DNA from: Phoronis australis
Lineage: Eukaryota; Phoronida; Phoronidae
Length of the DNA stretch: 27,617 nucleotides
Direction of reading: 5' to 3'
Assembly: GCA_002633005.1 (NCBI GenBank)
Contig: NMRA01000804.1
Coordinates: 1 to 27,617 of the forward strand
A program made the translations under genes and the position numbers. This document shows positions 20,601-27,617 of this stretch, piece by piece (within the stretch, counting starts at the first letter, position 1; every line of letters begins with the position of its first letter). The notes under the pieces were generated by a model. That model saw only the letters and a program-made list of their open reading frames with translations, did not search any database and was not told the DNA's origin.

Positions 20601-23600
20601 CACCTTCCGTGCCTTCAAGACCTTCAGGTTTTGAGGACTGGTGAGCGTATGGCCTAGTTTGCAGGATTCAGTCTTGCATGAACCTCGCTCCAACCACATT
20701 TTGCAGATGTGTAGAAAACCACAGGTGGTGTTGCTACAGTTGCCATTGCTTTTGATGTAAGTAGGACACAGCTTCACTTGCCCCGGCTTCAAAGGTGGGT
20801 TACCATCAGAGGTGGATCTTAAATCTGAAAGTAGAGAGGGAGAGAGCGAAATAAAAATTTGTTAACTTACATAACAATTTGTGAATTTCAATAAAAAATT
20901 AACACAGTTGGACATACGTGTGTGTGTTTGTGTGGATTAAAGCCAGAAATAACTTACCTAAATGCAAAAGCATCCGATTGAGGACCACCGACTTATACAA
21001 ATAAAATAGAATGCAACGTAAAACTAACAAGGAATAGAAACATAACAGTAATTCCTATTTTTATGGCATACGATTAGAACACTGGCATAGGAAATCAGTA
21101 ATGTAAGTACTTCCATAAATAAACAAGTAAATAAAAGTGATCCCTTAGTAATTAAAGGTGTACTACATATTCGCAGACTACAACATGTCTATAAGTAGTA
21201 ACTCATGCATTTTAAGCTATGCATGTATGTGTGCAAAAAATAGCAGAGCTTCTATGGAATTTGTATATGGTTAATCATGGTGGACACTAAGTTGAAGATG
21301 GAGTAGCTTGAGTCAATTTCCTAGTGACTGCTCCTGAAATTCAATAGCGATTCAATACACTACAGCTAGAATTTCTCTTAAGTGCTGAAATTCAATCGCC
21401 ATTCAATACTTTCAATAACCATTCAATTGACTCACAATCAGGTTGGAGGGCAGTGCCAACTGAATTTTCATTCAATAGACATATTCAATAGAAATTCAAT
21501 TTTCTATTGTATCTCAATTAAATCTCAACTGAAACTCAACTTCTCCTTTTCGTATGGGGGATTCTAAGCTAACCCTAAACACTGGCCACCAGGACGCAGC
21601 TTACTTTACTCGGGCAACCCTTAATGTTGAGCCATGCAATGTTTGCACTTGTTCTATTGCTCTATCTGACATCCACTTACCCTGCACACTGTGGTACTTT
21701 CTGATTAAGCTAGACACTGGTGCACTCTGGGGCATCTCGTCAATGTCTCCAACAACAAGCACAGAGCCAAAGATGGTCTTTGTCGCTTTAGTCGTGTCAA
21801 TGTGATACTTGGCTAGAAGTGCCCTGATGTGGGGGTCAGCGAAATTATGGCACTTGCCACATGCCTTGGGCGACTGGCAGGTGCCCAAGGCAAACTTGGC
21901 ACAGACGTGGAGGCGAGAGCATGAGTGGTCGGCACAACCTTCCGGGCTAAAGTTGTAATTCCAGCATACCTGGCCAGAACAGAGAAAAGGATTGGTCTTT
22001 TCTAAGGAGTGTGGTTATTACATAAGTTCATGCCTAGCGTTTACACACGGAGGAAGGTCATGAAACAACAAGCTATCGTAACAAATGAGGAAATGTTTGA
22101 TAAATTCTCTAGTTATACATCTTTTGCCCACAATTCTATAGGAATCGGAGCACTTACTGAAGTGTCGTTTTATTTTGTTGCTTTAGATAATTCGAAGTAC
22201 TGCTTCTAATATGATTTATTTTTCATTTAATGATGTCTCTTGGGGAGCTTAACTCCACAGATGAGATACGCACTCAAGGATGTATTTTTAGACAATAAGA
22301 GAAATGCAGAAAAATTAATCAAACAACGAAAGTCTTATTGTTTTTAACGAACTCTAAACCAGAGTATATGCACTACAGTATGCGAAAACACCTTCAAAAT
22401 TGTGAACGTAACTTCAATAGACAACAATGTTAACATACCTTCAACAGACTGTCTCGGATACAGTCAAGCAGGTGCTCATTGTCGGTGATGGGAACCTTGC
22501 AATGACGCAGTACTTTAATGTTGTGCTCCGTCAGAAAGTTGTGGCACATCGAACAGTGTGGTGGGCAGCGTCTTCCACTCAGCCATGTCTTACACACGTG
22601 CAGGTAAAAACAATCGGGTTAACACAGTTTCCGTTCGACAGATGGTACTGTAGACACAGCTTGGCTTGACTAGGCTGTAGTTGCACATCTGGGAAAAGCA
22701 GGCTCTTTGGCTTCTCTAATGAAAAAGCAGTCAGCATATTAAAGCATTGTCAATCATCAGGGACAATTATGTGTTCTCATAGCCGATACATGTAGATTCG
22801 ATATTTCAAAAAGCTGCGCCCTCTGGTGCAATTCTTGGGAAAGACCGGAGTTGCATTCATGGATGTTTAATGGTGGCTTGTTAGCGTACTTGATGGGAGA
22901 TGCTGGAGCATTTACTTGTGTGCCTGGATATGACTTTACAACAAACAACTAAAAAAGTGCATACAGATCTGAAGCACTATTATAGTGAAAAATATAACAG
23001 TTACTTTGTTTTTTATTAAACTGCTTGTCAGCAAGTTGGAACGACATCCAGATCAAGGCATGATTTAATAGAAGACATTTGATTCAGTGATGGGGTCTAA
23101 CGCTTGCAACATTTTTGTTTGGCTGATTTTCTAAGTGAAAAACATCACTCAACCGCCTGGAGAAAATCAGTTTAAAGATTTAGCAGCATATCTACAAAAT
23201 TTTTGTGAAGGTGTGAAAATATATAGTGAAAAGGGATAGTACACTAAGTATATGTCTTGCAACAAGTTTGACGCCCTTCGTGCTTGCAATTCTAATGCAG
23301 TCTACGTTTGAGCTCGATCTGCGTGACGGTGCACGCTTCAAAAGGCTTGACAGCCTCTTCCATGTCTACTTCTGTCAAATTTTCTGTTTATGAGCCGAAA
23401 CTTGGTTACTCTGGTCAATCCCCGTTTGCAAAGCTACAACTACTTCTTGACTATGTGCACTATGTTTCAGCATATGGGATATTGCCTATTGAATTCAGAA
23501 GTCTATATATTGCTTATTGAATTCAGAAGTCTAAACTGACTTAGCTATCGCCAGGCTGATTGGGTGAAGACTTCATTGACAAATCAGAACGCAGCATTCA

Positions 23601-24810
23601 CACAGACACACCTTCATTTCCAAGCCGCCAGTTTACCAGACAAACAACACGTTGAGGGTTAAAACTTATTGTTTAATTGTTTGTCGACTTTCCGCAAGGC
23701 AGAGCTTGCGATAGGAGACTTGGGCTATTATATGCTCCTAATTATCTACCAGTTGCATGGTTAAACTGTGCCGAACTTAAAAATTTCTCTGTGTAGTCAA
23801 AGCACTTACAAAAATGTTTAAGAATTGTAGAATTTTGAAATGTGTACAAGAAAGATCGTGACTATAAATAACTGGTGAGGCCACTTGTGACAATTACAGA
23901 CATTAGAAATTCAATCTTTTCTTAGTAGGAATGGCAGAATTTGGAAAATAAATTGCTACAAGAATGCAGCCAAAAACAAATTGACACTAGATGGTGCAAT
24001 CTTCACCTTAAGTTCGTCCAATAAGCTAATGGCTTCAATTCTTGATGAGGACATATTTGACAAGATTTTGAAGATCCACCACAAAGAAAAATATAATTGC
24101 CAATTAAGTCAGAGCCTAGTTCATCCAAAAGTGCACAACTGTGCTATGCTCATTGATAGAAGCACAATTGTCAAACTTCATGACGAAGCTCTATATGCAA
24201 GAACTTGGCAGACACTGAGGCTCTATACAGCTGGCACTGAGGCAGCATCGTCGTATACCCATACATCCAGTGCTCCTCTCAATAGGATCACACCAGTCCT
24301 GTTAAATTTCACAAATTTGAGGGAGACGCGCAAATATAACTATAACTATGACGCACTAAGTTGACTATTTTCACAATTAATGGACCTTCAACTTGGTGGA
24401 TAGAGCAGTAGACGGCAAAAGAAAACTGGCCCCACGAGGAGCATATTATGTACGTCGAAGAATTTATGAGAACGATAGCTTTTTGATGAAAATCCGTCCA
24501 TGAAATCCAAGGATACAAGTAAACATAAAAAAGCACAATTGCCAATAGGGACGACACTGGTACTTTCTAATATCAATTAAATGTGCTGTAGCCAGATTAC
24601 TGGTAATTAATCTGTGTCTGCATGACTGGCTCCGCCCTTACCTTCATAGTTGCCAGTACCGCCTTGCCCACCACCTCTAACTCCATAGTTACCACCACCG
24701 CCACGCCCGCCGCCTCTAACTCCATAGTTACCAGAGCCACGTCCATTGCCTCTAATGCCAGAGTNGCCGCCTCTTCCACCATGACTGCTACCGCCCCTCG
24801 TCTGCTCCAT
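10562..24810 (-). CDS. ZAP/PARP12-like multi-CCCH PARP protein (nine-exon gene model)
   Basis: Join, on the minus strand: 24810-24642, 22715-22439, 21969-21681, 20824-19102, 18628-18443, 18025-17824, 14202-13997, 13461-13060, 11681-10562. Every intron is GT-AG and phases agree, provided one missing base is allowed in exon 2. The product is about 1524 residues: RGG-rich 1-56; four CCCH fingers 77-190; four more 265-380; basic stretch 437-452; winged-helix-like segment about 484-546; four fingers 555-664; a lone CCCH 811-828; WWE1 about 831-915; WWE2 about 935-1005; Ser/Thr-rich linker; PARP fold about 1128-1278; disordered tail ending CCIQ. The order winged helix, CCCH x4, CCCH, WWE, WWE, PARP is that of the ZAP (ZC3HAV1)/PARP12 family, RNA-binding proteins linked to antiviral and stress responses. 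Vertebrate members have five fingers; this has thirteen. An RNA-sensing cytoplasmic role is inferred from the family. Strict orthology with ZAP rather than PARP12 cannot be decided here. Confidence 0.88.
10565..10591 (-). other. C-terminal polybasic stretch and CaaX box (KKKDE-CCIQ)
   Basis: The last nine codons before the TGA read KKKDECCIQ. C-C-I-Q fits the CaaX pattern; a terminal Gln favours farnesyl over geranylgeranyl. The preceding Cys could be palmitoylated, and the three lysines could help membrane binding as in polybasic small GTPases. Vertebrate ZAP-L also ends in a farnesylated CaaX box. Membrane targeting is inferred. Confidence 0.75.
12132..12199. repeat. Minisatellite, 4 x 17 bp (CCTTAAGTGGGTGACCA)
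   Basis: Four perfect head-to-tail copies in intron 8, followed by ATGGTCATC. Perfect identity suggests recent expansion. Confidence 0.97.
12832..12931. repeat. Minisatellite, 5 x 20 bp (ACTTGAAGGTCATACATTTT)
   Basis: Five copies with one to a few differences each, also in intron 8, about 630 bp from the 17-bp array. The unit sequences are unrelated. Confidence 0.95.
13060..13461 (-). CDS. Exon 8: Ser/Thr-rich linker and start of the PARP fold
   Basis: The acceptor is TATCTGTTGCAG|AGGGG and the donor GACAG|GTAACA; phases 2 and 2. Residues 1018-1077 are a low-complexity linker with imperfect repeats of SLTSP / SLLxS. Residues 1078-1113 carry a motif beginning VKQVIP that recurs in the C-terminal tail. 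From about 1128 (MPAGMVTIREVQKISNSQLW) the sequence is the standard start of a ZAP/PARP12-class PARP domain, in which an I-x-x-[IV]-Q-[RK]-I-x-N-x-x-L-W pattern precedes the NAD site. Confidence 0.88.
13997..14202 (-). CDS. Exon 7: remainder of WWE2
   Basis: The acceptor is GTCATTAATACAG|GAAGAC and the donor GCAAG|GTGAGT (phase 2). It encodes residues 950-1017. Visible WWE2 elements are the helix SPFMKELERKYAEG, the strand KYKFRSPDGDHYEVNFEEM, and the terminal GTRLPIRSRP, which matches the usual G-T-x-R-x-I-R-R ending. In many ADP-ribose-binding WWE domains a Gln follows the Met of the strand by two residues; here that position is Phe990. Binding of poly(ADP-ribose) may therefore be altered. 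Confidence 0.9.
14423..14502 (+). repeat. Dispersed repeat, copy A
   Basis: It contains TGTCTGGTAAAATGGCGGCT and GGAAACGAAGGTGTGTC. A reverse-complement copy with few differences is at 23585-23670. It lies in intron 6, about 300 bp before the CTCF-like array. Confidence 0.8.
14803..16120 (+). repeat. Degenerate tandem array, unit about 100-170 bp, each with a CTCF-like core
   Basis: Cores: 14811 CCACTAGATGGTGCAG, 15156 (truncated), 15390 CCACCAGGGGGCAG, 15514 CCACTAGGTGGTGGG, 15658 and 15786 CCACTAGGGGGCAC, 15954 CCACTAGGTGGCGCAG, plus decayed ones near 15062, 15255 and 16090. Between cores recur AGGAACACAT, TTTGCCAAGTTTCATGAAGA-like blocks, an AGAGGCA-like block and an A-rich run just before the core. 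The array fills the middle of the 3.6-kb intron that splits WWE2. All cores share one orientation. Confidence 0.88.
17631..17709. repeat. Two tandem copies of a 40-bp unit
   Basis: ATATACACCTTGACTAAGTT plus AAACAAATTAACCAGGAAT occurs twice, perfectly, at a 40-bp offset in intron 6. Confidence 0.95.
17824..18025 (-). CDS. Exon 6: end of WWE1 and start of WWE2
   Basis: The acceptor is ATGTGTTCTAG|AGAACC and the donor AAAGGG|GTAAGG (phase 0). It encodes residues 883-949. The second half of WWE1 includes IAFDSMELTG and IRHLSTPP; the latter resembles the inter-WWE linker of ZAP and PARP12. WWE2 opens with TRWRWYYGLPNGEW (934-947), which has the paired tryptophans and the W before the strand turn typical of the domain. 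The exon stops in the middle of WWE2, and a 3.6-kb intron follows. Confidence 0.87.
18443..18628 (-). CDS. Exon 5: end of finger 13 and WWE domain 1
   Basis: The acceptor is TTGTCTCCAG|TGCCC and the donor TCTCAAAG|GTGACT; phases 2 and 2. The splice completes a canonical finger, C811-X7-C819-X4-C824-X3-H828. LPYYWQY follows at once, the ZAP/PARP12/TIPARP hallmark in which the last CCCH runs into the first WWE (831 onward). Key aromatic residues W835, W847 and W854 are present, and CDPAILKL matches the usual FCDP-type turn. WWE domains bind ADP-ribose units or mediate protein contacts. The acceptor region is partly duplicated 55 bp upstream in the intron. Confidence 0.88.
18606..18697. repeat. 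55-bp-offset duplication across the exon 5 acceptor
   Basis: GATGGTTGTGACAGTCAAGG followed by GCACTGGAGACAA (from 18606) recurs from 18661 as GATGCTTGTGACAGTCAGAG followed by GCAATGGAGACAA. The exon-proximal copy supplies the used acceptor. The intronic copy has AAT where the functional acceptor has ACT, which removes the AG on the minus strand. Confidence 0.85.
19061..19087. repeat. (ACAA)n microsatellite beside the exon 4 donor
   Basis: Six ACAA-type units with one CCAA interruption, about 15 bp inside intron 4. On the transcribed strand this is a TTGT-rich tract just after the donor. Confidence 0.9.
19102..20824 (-). CDS. Exon 4: two further four-finger CCCH modules, NLS-like stretch and winged-helix-like segment
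   Basis: A 1723-base exon, acceptor CTCTCTACTTTCAG|ATTTAAG, donor TGTTA|GTGAGT (phase 2). Fingers of module 2: C265-X9-C275-X4-C280-X3-H284, C286-X8-C295-X4-C300-X3-H304, C342-X8-C351-X5-C357-X3-H361, C363-X7-C371-X4-C376-X3-H380. Residues 437-452 are strongly basic (KKTKRTPRVRKKLKPG), a possible NLS or RNA contact. Residues 484-546 (IKQLLLSHGGFCSYSVL onward) match the winged-helix segment that precedes the fingers in ZAP. Module 3 fingers: C555-X8-C564-X4-C569-X3-H573; a degenerate one, 575-592, with only two Cys; C628-X7-C636-X3-C640-X3-H644; C646-X7-C654-X5-C660-X3-H664. A long charged linker holds a DSGFSS motif. The first half of finger 13 (C811, C819) ends the exon. Confidence 0.93.
21339..21540. 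repeat. Degenerate ATTCAAT repeat with 11-bp spacing
   Basis: ATTCAAT heptamers start at 21339, 21350, 21390, 21401, 21421, 21470, 21483 and 21494, often exactly 11 bp apart. They are followed by looser ATCTCAA / AACTCAA variants. The repeat is in intron 3. Confidence 0.75.
21681..21969 (-). CDS. Exon 3: CCCH fingers 3-4
   Basis: The acceptor is CTCTGTTCTGGCCAG|GTATGC and the donor CAGG|GTAAGT. It encodes residues 150-245 and ends in phase 1. Two canonical fingers are visible: C151-X9-C161-X4-C166-X3-H170, containing CSRLHVC, and C172-X7-C180-X5-C186-X3-H190, containing CGKCHNF. They are followed by about 55 residues without a recognised motif. With exon 2 it makes a complete four-finger module like the one in the ZAP N-terminus. 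Unlike modules 2 and 3, it is interrupted by an intron between its two finger pairs. Confidence 0.85.
22439..22715 (-). CDS. Exon 2: CCCH fingers 1-2, with an apparent one-base deletion
   Basis: The acceptor is TTTTTCATTAG|AGAAG and the donor AAG|GTATGT. The first half reads E-K-P-K-S and continues to a KLC..Y..SNGNC finger start. Near 22615-22619 the frame slips by one base and runs into a stop. With one extra base at the short GGG run, it reads straight through NPDCFYLHVCKTWL into a second finger and the linker. In that reading the fingers are C77-X9-C87-X4-C92-X3-H96 and C98-X8-C107-X3-C111-X3-H115, and the exon ends in phase 0, exactly what exon 3 needs. The linker (KVLRHCKVPI) matches the one in exon 4 (KVLKARKVPI), so this half is real coding sequence. 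Either the assembly lost a base or this allele is broken. Confidence 0.78.
22814..22828 (-). promoter_or_regulatory. Isolated CTCF-like core
   Basis: On the minus strand this reads CACCAGAGGGCGCAG, a close match to the CTCF core consensus. It is in intron 1, about 100 bp upstream of exon 2, in the orientation opposite to the two arrays. Confidence 0.4.
23481..23534. repeat. Two tandem copies of a 28-bp unit
   Basis: ATTGCCTATTGAATTCAGAA plus GTCTATAT is followed at once by a copy with one early difference. It is in intron 1. Confidence 0.9.
23585..23670 (-). repeat. Dispersed repeat, copy B (inverted)
   Basis: On the minus strand it contains TGTCTGGTAAACTGGCGGCT and GGAAATGAAGGTGTGTC, matching 14423-14502. 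It lies in intron 1, about 300 bp before the second CTCF-like array. Confidence 0.8.
23950..24560 (+). repeat. Second, more decayed array of the same family
   Basis: It starts with AAAAACAAATTGACACTAGATGGTGCA (23975-24000 region) and contains ACATATTTGACAAGATTTTG, then CACAATTGTCAAACTTCATGACGAAG near 24160, and AAAAAGCACAATTGCCAATAGGG near 24530. Only the first core is well kept. It lies in intron 1. The long plus-strand open frame across it is not a gene. Confidence 0.6.
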
Positions 24811-24839
24811 TGCGTGCAATTCTCAAACAGTAATATTCA
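24642..24839 (-). CDS. Exon 1: start codon and RGG-rich N-terminus (coding 24642-24810)
   Basis: The chosen ATG is at 24810-24808, with G at -3 and G at +4 (good Kozak context) and an in-frame TGA at 24825-24823. It begins MEQTRGG and encodes 56 residues rich in Gly and Arg, including two near-identical GNYGVRGGG units. Such RGG/RG segments commonly bind RNA, undergo arginine methylation or promote condensates; that role is inferred. The donor is GAAG|GTAAGG (exon end 24642, phase 1). A pyrimidine-rich acceptor ending TTCTGTTTCAG lies just upstream, so this exon probably begins at 24839 and a noncoding leader exon should exist further upstream; I could not place it. One base (24765) is unresolved and leaves one residue unknown. 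An N-terminal RGG exon is not part of vertebrate ZAP or PARP12 as I know them. Confidence 0.7.
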
Positions 24840-26036
24840 CTGAAACAGAACACAATATATCAAATACAAACAACCAATTGCCAAAATGATAAGCCAACAA
24901 ACAGAGAGTATACAATAGGCTTGGATTTTGATCACGATTATGGCAAAATCCATGAGATAATAACGTTATGAGCCTATATCAACACGTGATTAAATCTCAA
25001 ATCCCTGGAGTACAGAGGCACTGGGGGCTCTGGTTTCCACTGACCACTTGCACGAAACAGTTCCTAACTATCTACGGTACCTTAAGTTTTCACCACATTG
25101 TGGACTTGTGAAAAATTGATAGTTCTTTATTCTCATTACCAAATCAGTTTTTGACTTTGTTATGCACCAAGAGAAAACTCTATGCAGAACTCTCAATATT
25201 ATTTAAAATTAATAAATGGGGACTGTTTCATGCAAGCCCCTAACTTAAGGACTAAGTCCTTGTTTTTTTCATTGAAATAAGTTCTGTTTATGAATATACT
25301 ATTTAGAGTTTGTCAGTACTCATTAGTCACACAGAGGCTCATACAACAAAAGATAAAGTGATAGAAGAAAATAACAGTTTTGAACTTAGGTGAGTCCCAA
25401 TTTGGGACAGTTTCATGCAAATGATTCTCACAGATCAGCTGCTCTTTGCAGTTTTTGTTCAATACACGTCTTCTTCCACTGGGCGAGACAGTCCACGCTT
25501 GCATGCTTTTCAACAAAACATTATGAAAAGGTCCCTTTGTGGTAGTGGCTCGAAATGCATGATACACAAAACTACAACTGAAATGATGTCAGCTCGTCAG
25601 ATGAGCTTTGGTTGTGAATTCATTGAAAATTGATTTAAAACGTTGAAACCAGACATCTCTGATGACGGCACTGACAAATAATCTATACACCGTAACAAGG
25701 CCGCGATCAAACCAATACTCCATCGACCACAGTTACACATTCGATGCCATTACAATATATATTTGACTTGTTTGAGTCGTCTTCATGTTTAATCACCATT
25801 GTCTCAATTTCAACTAACATTCACGTGAGGTTAGCAAGAAACACGCAAAGCCTTTTCACATCTTCCGACCTTGAACTTTTTGAGCCCGTAAACAACTGCA
25901 CACTGTTGTGGGCAAAACTTTGTTCAGAACTGGCCTAAGCCTCAAGCATCAACGTGCTTGTCGTGGAAAACTTGAAGTGAGACTTGATTCTAATGGACTG
26001 CATGTATAAATTGTGCATAATTCCCTTGGCGGCCTT

Positions 26037-26153
26037 TCAGGCAATAAGCTCTTTGACTGACAGTTTAAAATGCCTTGCTGTCGAGCCACCTGCAGGCATC
26101 ATGGCTTGGATTCCCAGCTTACGGGCCACAGGTGTGAGTCCATTGATCACCAT
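26037..26153 (-). other. Short coding-like ORF, 38 residues
   Basis: ATG at 26153 to TGA at 26037-26039. It begins MVINGLTPVARKLGIQAMM and has coding-like codon use. The opposite strand is also open here, so the true strand is uncertain. Confidence 0.2.
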
Positions 26154-26639
26154 CAGTACACAGTATATACATGAAGGTGTCACACTTAGTTCCCATCAGA
26201 ATTTCAGAAGTATTCCATTTGAACCAATAGAAAAAAATTCTAAGAAACAGCAGCTATGGTTCAACTAATCATGCACAGCCCTCTTGAAAGACATTGATAG
26301 CACTTATGAGCATTCTGCTGCAGCAGTGTCACACAAAACCTAGTAGGCCACCATTATATGTAACGGAAGACACCTATGTAAACAGTTCCAGATAACAGAC
26401 GAGACAACATGTATAGATTCGCCACAGCGAGAATTAAGGTCAGAGTTTTTCAAATAAACAGTGCATCTCATATCTGTGATGTAGGAATATGAGAACTCTG
26501 GAGTTTTATGTTGTGTACCAATTCACTGGAGCAGGGCATTTTAAATGATCAAAAAAGAACAATAAATGTTTATAGTTATGTTTCTTGGAAATATGCACAG
26601 ATTTAGAATTGTTTGAAATTAATGGGCAACTCTGAAATT

Positions 26640-26780
26640 CTGGGACAATGTGACATAACTTTGTGTAGTGTACTGCACGAGCAGATGACTAACATGTCTG
26701 GAGCTAGGATCTCACGCAGGATGTTGGGGGTCTTGTAGAGGCCAGTCAGCCAACAGTTATAAGCATAAGAAAACTGCTAG
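26640..26780 (-). other. Coding-like stretch upstream of the gene, unrecognised
   Basis: After an acceptor-like TTGTTTCCTAGCAG, a frame reads FSYAYNCWLTGLYKTPNILR and onward, with C/G-ending codons like the real exons of this window, then runs to a stop near 26608. No family is recognised. It may be a terminal exon of another gene or a remnant. Confidence 0.25.
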
Positions 26781-27436
26781 GAAACAATATGCTGTGTAAA
26801 ACTATGTTGACTTAATTATCTTCCACTGTGATGGTGTTAAATGTGTCCGTAGTTTATTTCAGTTTATGTTTTTTAATGATCTGTACACATACCTGTTGTA
26901 TACATCTAATTAGGGAGGACAATCGAAAAGTAGGTGCTCCATATCTGCCTCTGTGTAAAACCCACGTTGGTAAATTACCCGATTTCAGACTTCAAAGTTA
27001 ACTACAAGACAATTTTGTGTTATAAATCGTTACCTTAGTCTTTATCTGTAATCTTTTTGTCTCGACTTATTGCTGATAAATCATCTTTGTAAGCTTTTTT
27101 AGCACGCGATTTTCCGCCATGCGACCAATTTTTAGATGAAGAATTTATCACTCTTTTAATTGGTAATTATTTCTTTTTCAGACATTCTGTCAAACTGCTG
27201 CGCATTGACACTTTTCAAACAGCAGTCGTTAGTTCACTAAGTCGCCGCATGTCAGCGCCACCTGCGGCTACGTTGAAGTTCAATGGCATCGCAACTTCAT
27301 CATTCAAAATAAAGTTGTTACAAAGAGTTTTTGTTGCGTAAATGATGAAATCCTTCATGTTAAGAGTGATTTGTGTTCCCAAATGGTCTTTTGTCTACTT
27401 TCTGATGTTTTTTTGCCATGATACGATCTAATAGTA

Positions 27437-27529
27437 CATGGGTGGCACCCAGCACTGAAAAAAGTGGGGGAAGCTATAGCCTTCCCCGGCGACCCCAGCC
27501 CCCTTTCAGGCAATGATGTGTTGCCCATG
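27437..27529. mobile_element. Small nonautonomous DNA transposon (93 bp), 5-bp target duplication TAGTA
   Basis: The ends are CATGGGTGGCACC and, on the reverse strand, CATGGGCAACAC. TAGTA flanks both sides (27432-27436, 27530-27534). The core CAGCACTGAAAAAAGTGGGG is the reverse complement of the core at 4234-4294. It belongs to the same family as 6635-6818 but is inverted and shorter. Confidence 0.75.
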
Positions 27530-27539
27530 TAGTAGTATT

Positions 27540-27617
27540 CAGGGGCAGATCTAGGATTTTTAGATAAGACGGGGTGCCAGGGCAGAGTATTACGCAGGAT
27601 TTTACCCATAAGATATT
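27540..27617. mobile_element. Partial copy of the CAGGGGCGGATCC-type element, cut by the window edge
   Basis: CAGGGGCAGATCTAGGATTT matches the left end of the element at 7063. The rest lies beyond the window. Confidence 0.55.

Larger units (their letters stand above)
24840..27431. other. Upstream flank of the large gene
   Basis: This should contain the noncoding first exon and promoter, because exon 1 as read begins at a good acceptor. I found no convincing TATA, CpG-rich or interferon-response-like cluster. Only the short coding-like minus-strand stretches listed separately (and one at 25313-25567) stand out. Confidence 0.4.

Noticed and set aside
23981-24364. 127-codon plus-strand open frame
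   Set aside because: It covers the second decayed repeat array in intron 1, with no family resemblance.
24622-24843. Plus-strand frame rich in Thr, Ser and Ala
   Set aside because: It is antisense to the RGG exon; repeat composition keeps the reverse strand open.

Overview
The window looks like animal genomic DNA, most likely from a marine invertebrate deuterostome (hemichordate, lancelet or echinoderm; I cannot choose between them). The evidence is a single large gene with nine coding exons and GT-AG introns, AT-leaning intergenic DNA, minisatellites, and many small DNA transposons with intact target-site duplications. Two ambiguous bases (6688 and 24765) fall in G-rich or repetitive tracts.

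The dominant feature is a minus-strand gene whose coding part runs from 24810 down to 10562. I joined its exons by hand from splice sites and reading phase; all eight introns are GT-AG and the phases agree. The product would be about 1524 residues. It resembles an enlarged ZAP/PARP12-type protein (CCCH zinc-finger PARP). In order it has an RGG-rich N-terminus, three four-finger CCCH modules (the third preceded by a winged-helix-like segment), a thirteenth CCCH finger, two WWE domains, a Ser/Thr-rich linker, a PARP catalytic fold, and a 246-residue disordered tail ending in a CaaX box (CCIQ). Tyr replaces the first catalytic His (LFYGWS instead of the usual LFHGTS-type motif). Loss of that His and a C-terminal CaaX box are both hallmarks of vertebrate ZAP-L, so the protein may be an invertebrate nucleic-acid sensor or antiviral factor rather than an active ADP-ribosyltransferase. 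Exon 2 carries an apparent one-base deletion that breaks the frame. It is either a sequence error or a null allele.

Region by region: 1-1781 has no recognised gene. 1790-5699 is a DNA transposon with 28-bp perfect inverted ends and an 8-bp target duplication; it contains a 386-bp-offset tandem duplication and coding-like minus-strand remnants. 5708-10561 is gene-poor and carries two small transposons with 5-bp target duplications, and probably the 3' end of the large gene. 10562-24839 is the gene. Its introns hold two minisatellites (intron 8), a roughly 1.3-kb tandem array with repeated CTCF-like cores (intron 6), a second more decayed array of the same family (intron 1), and other short repeats. 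24840-27617 is the upstream flank, with a few short coding-like minus-strand stretches and two more small mobile elements at the right edge.
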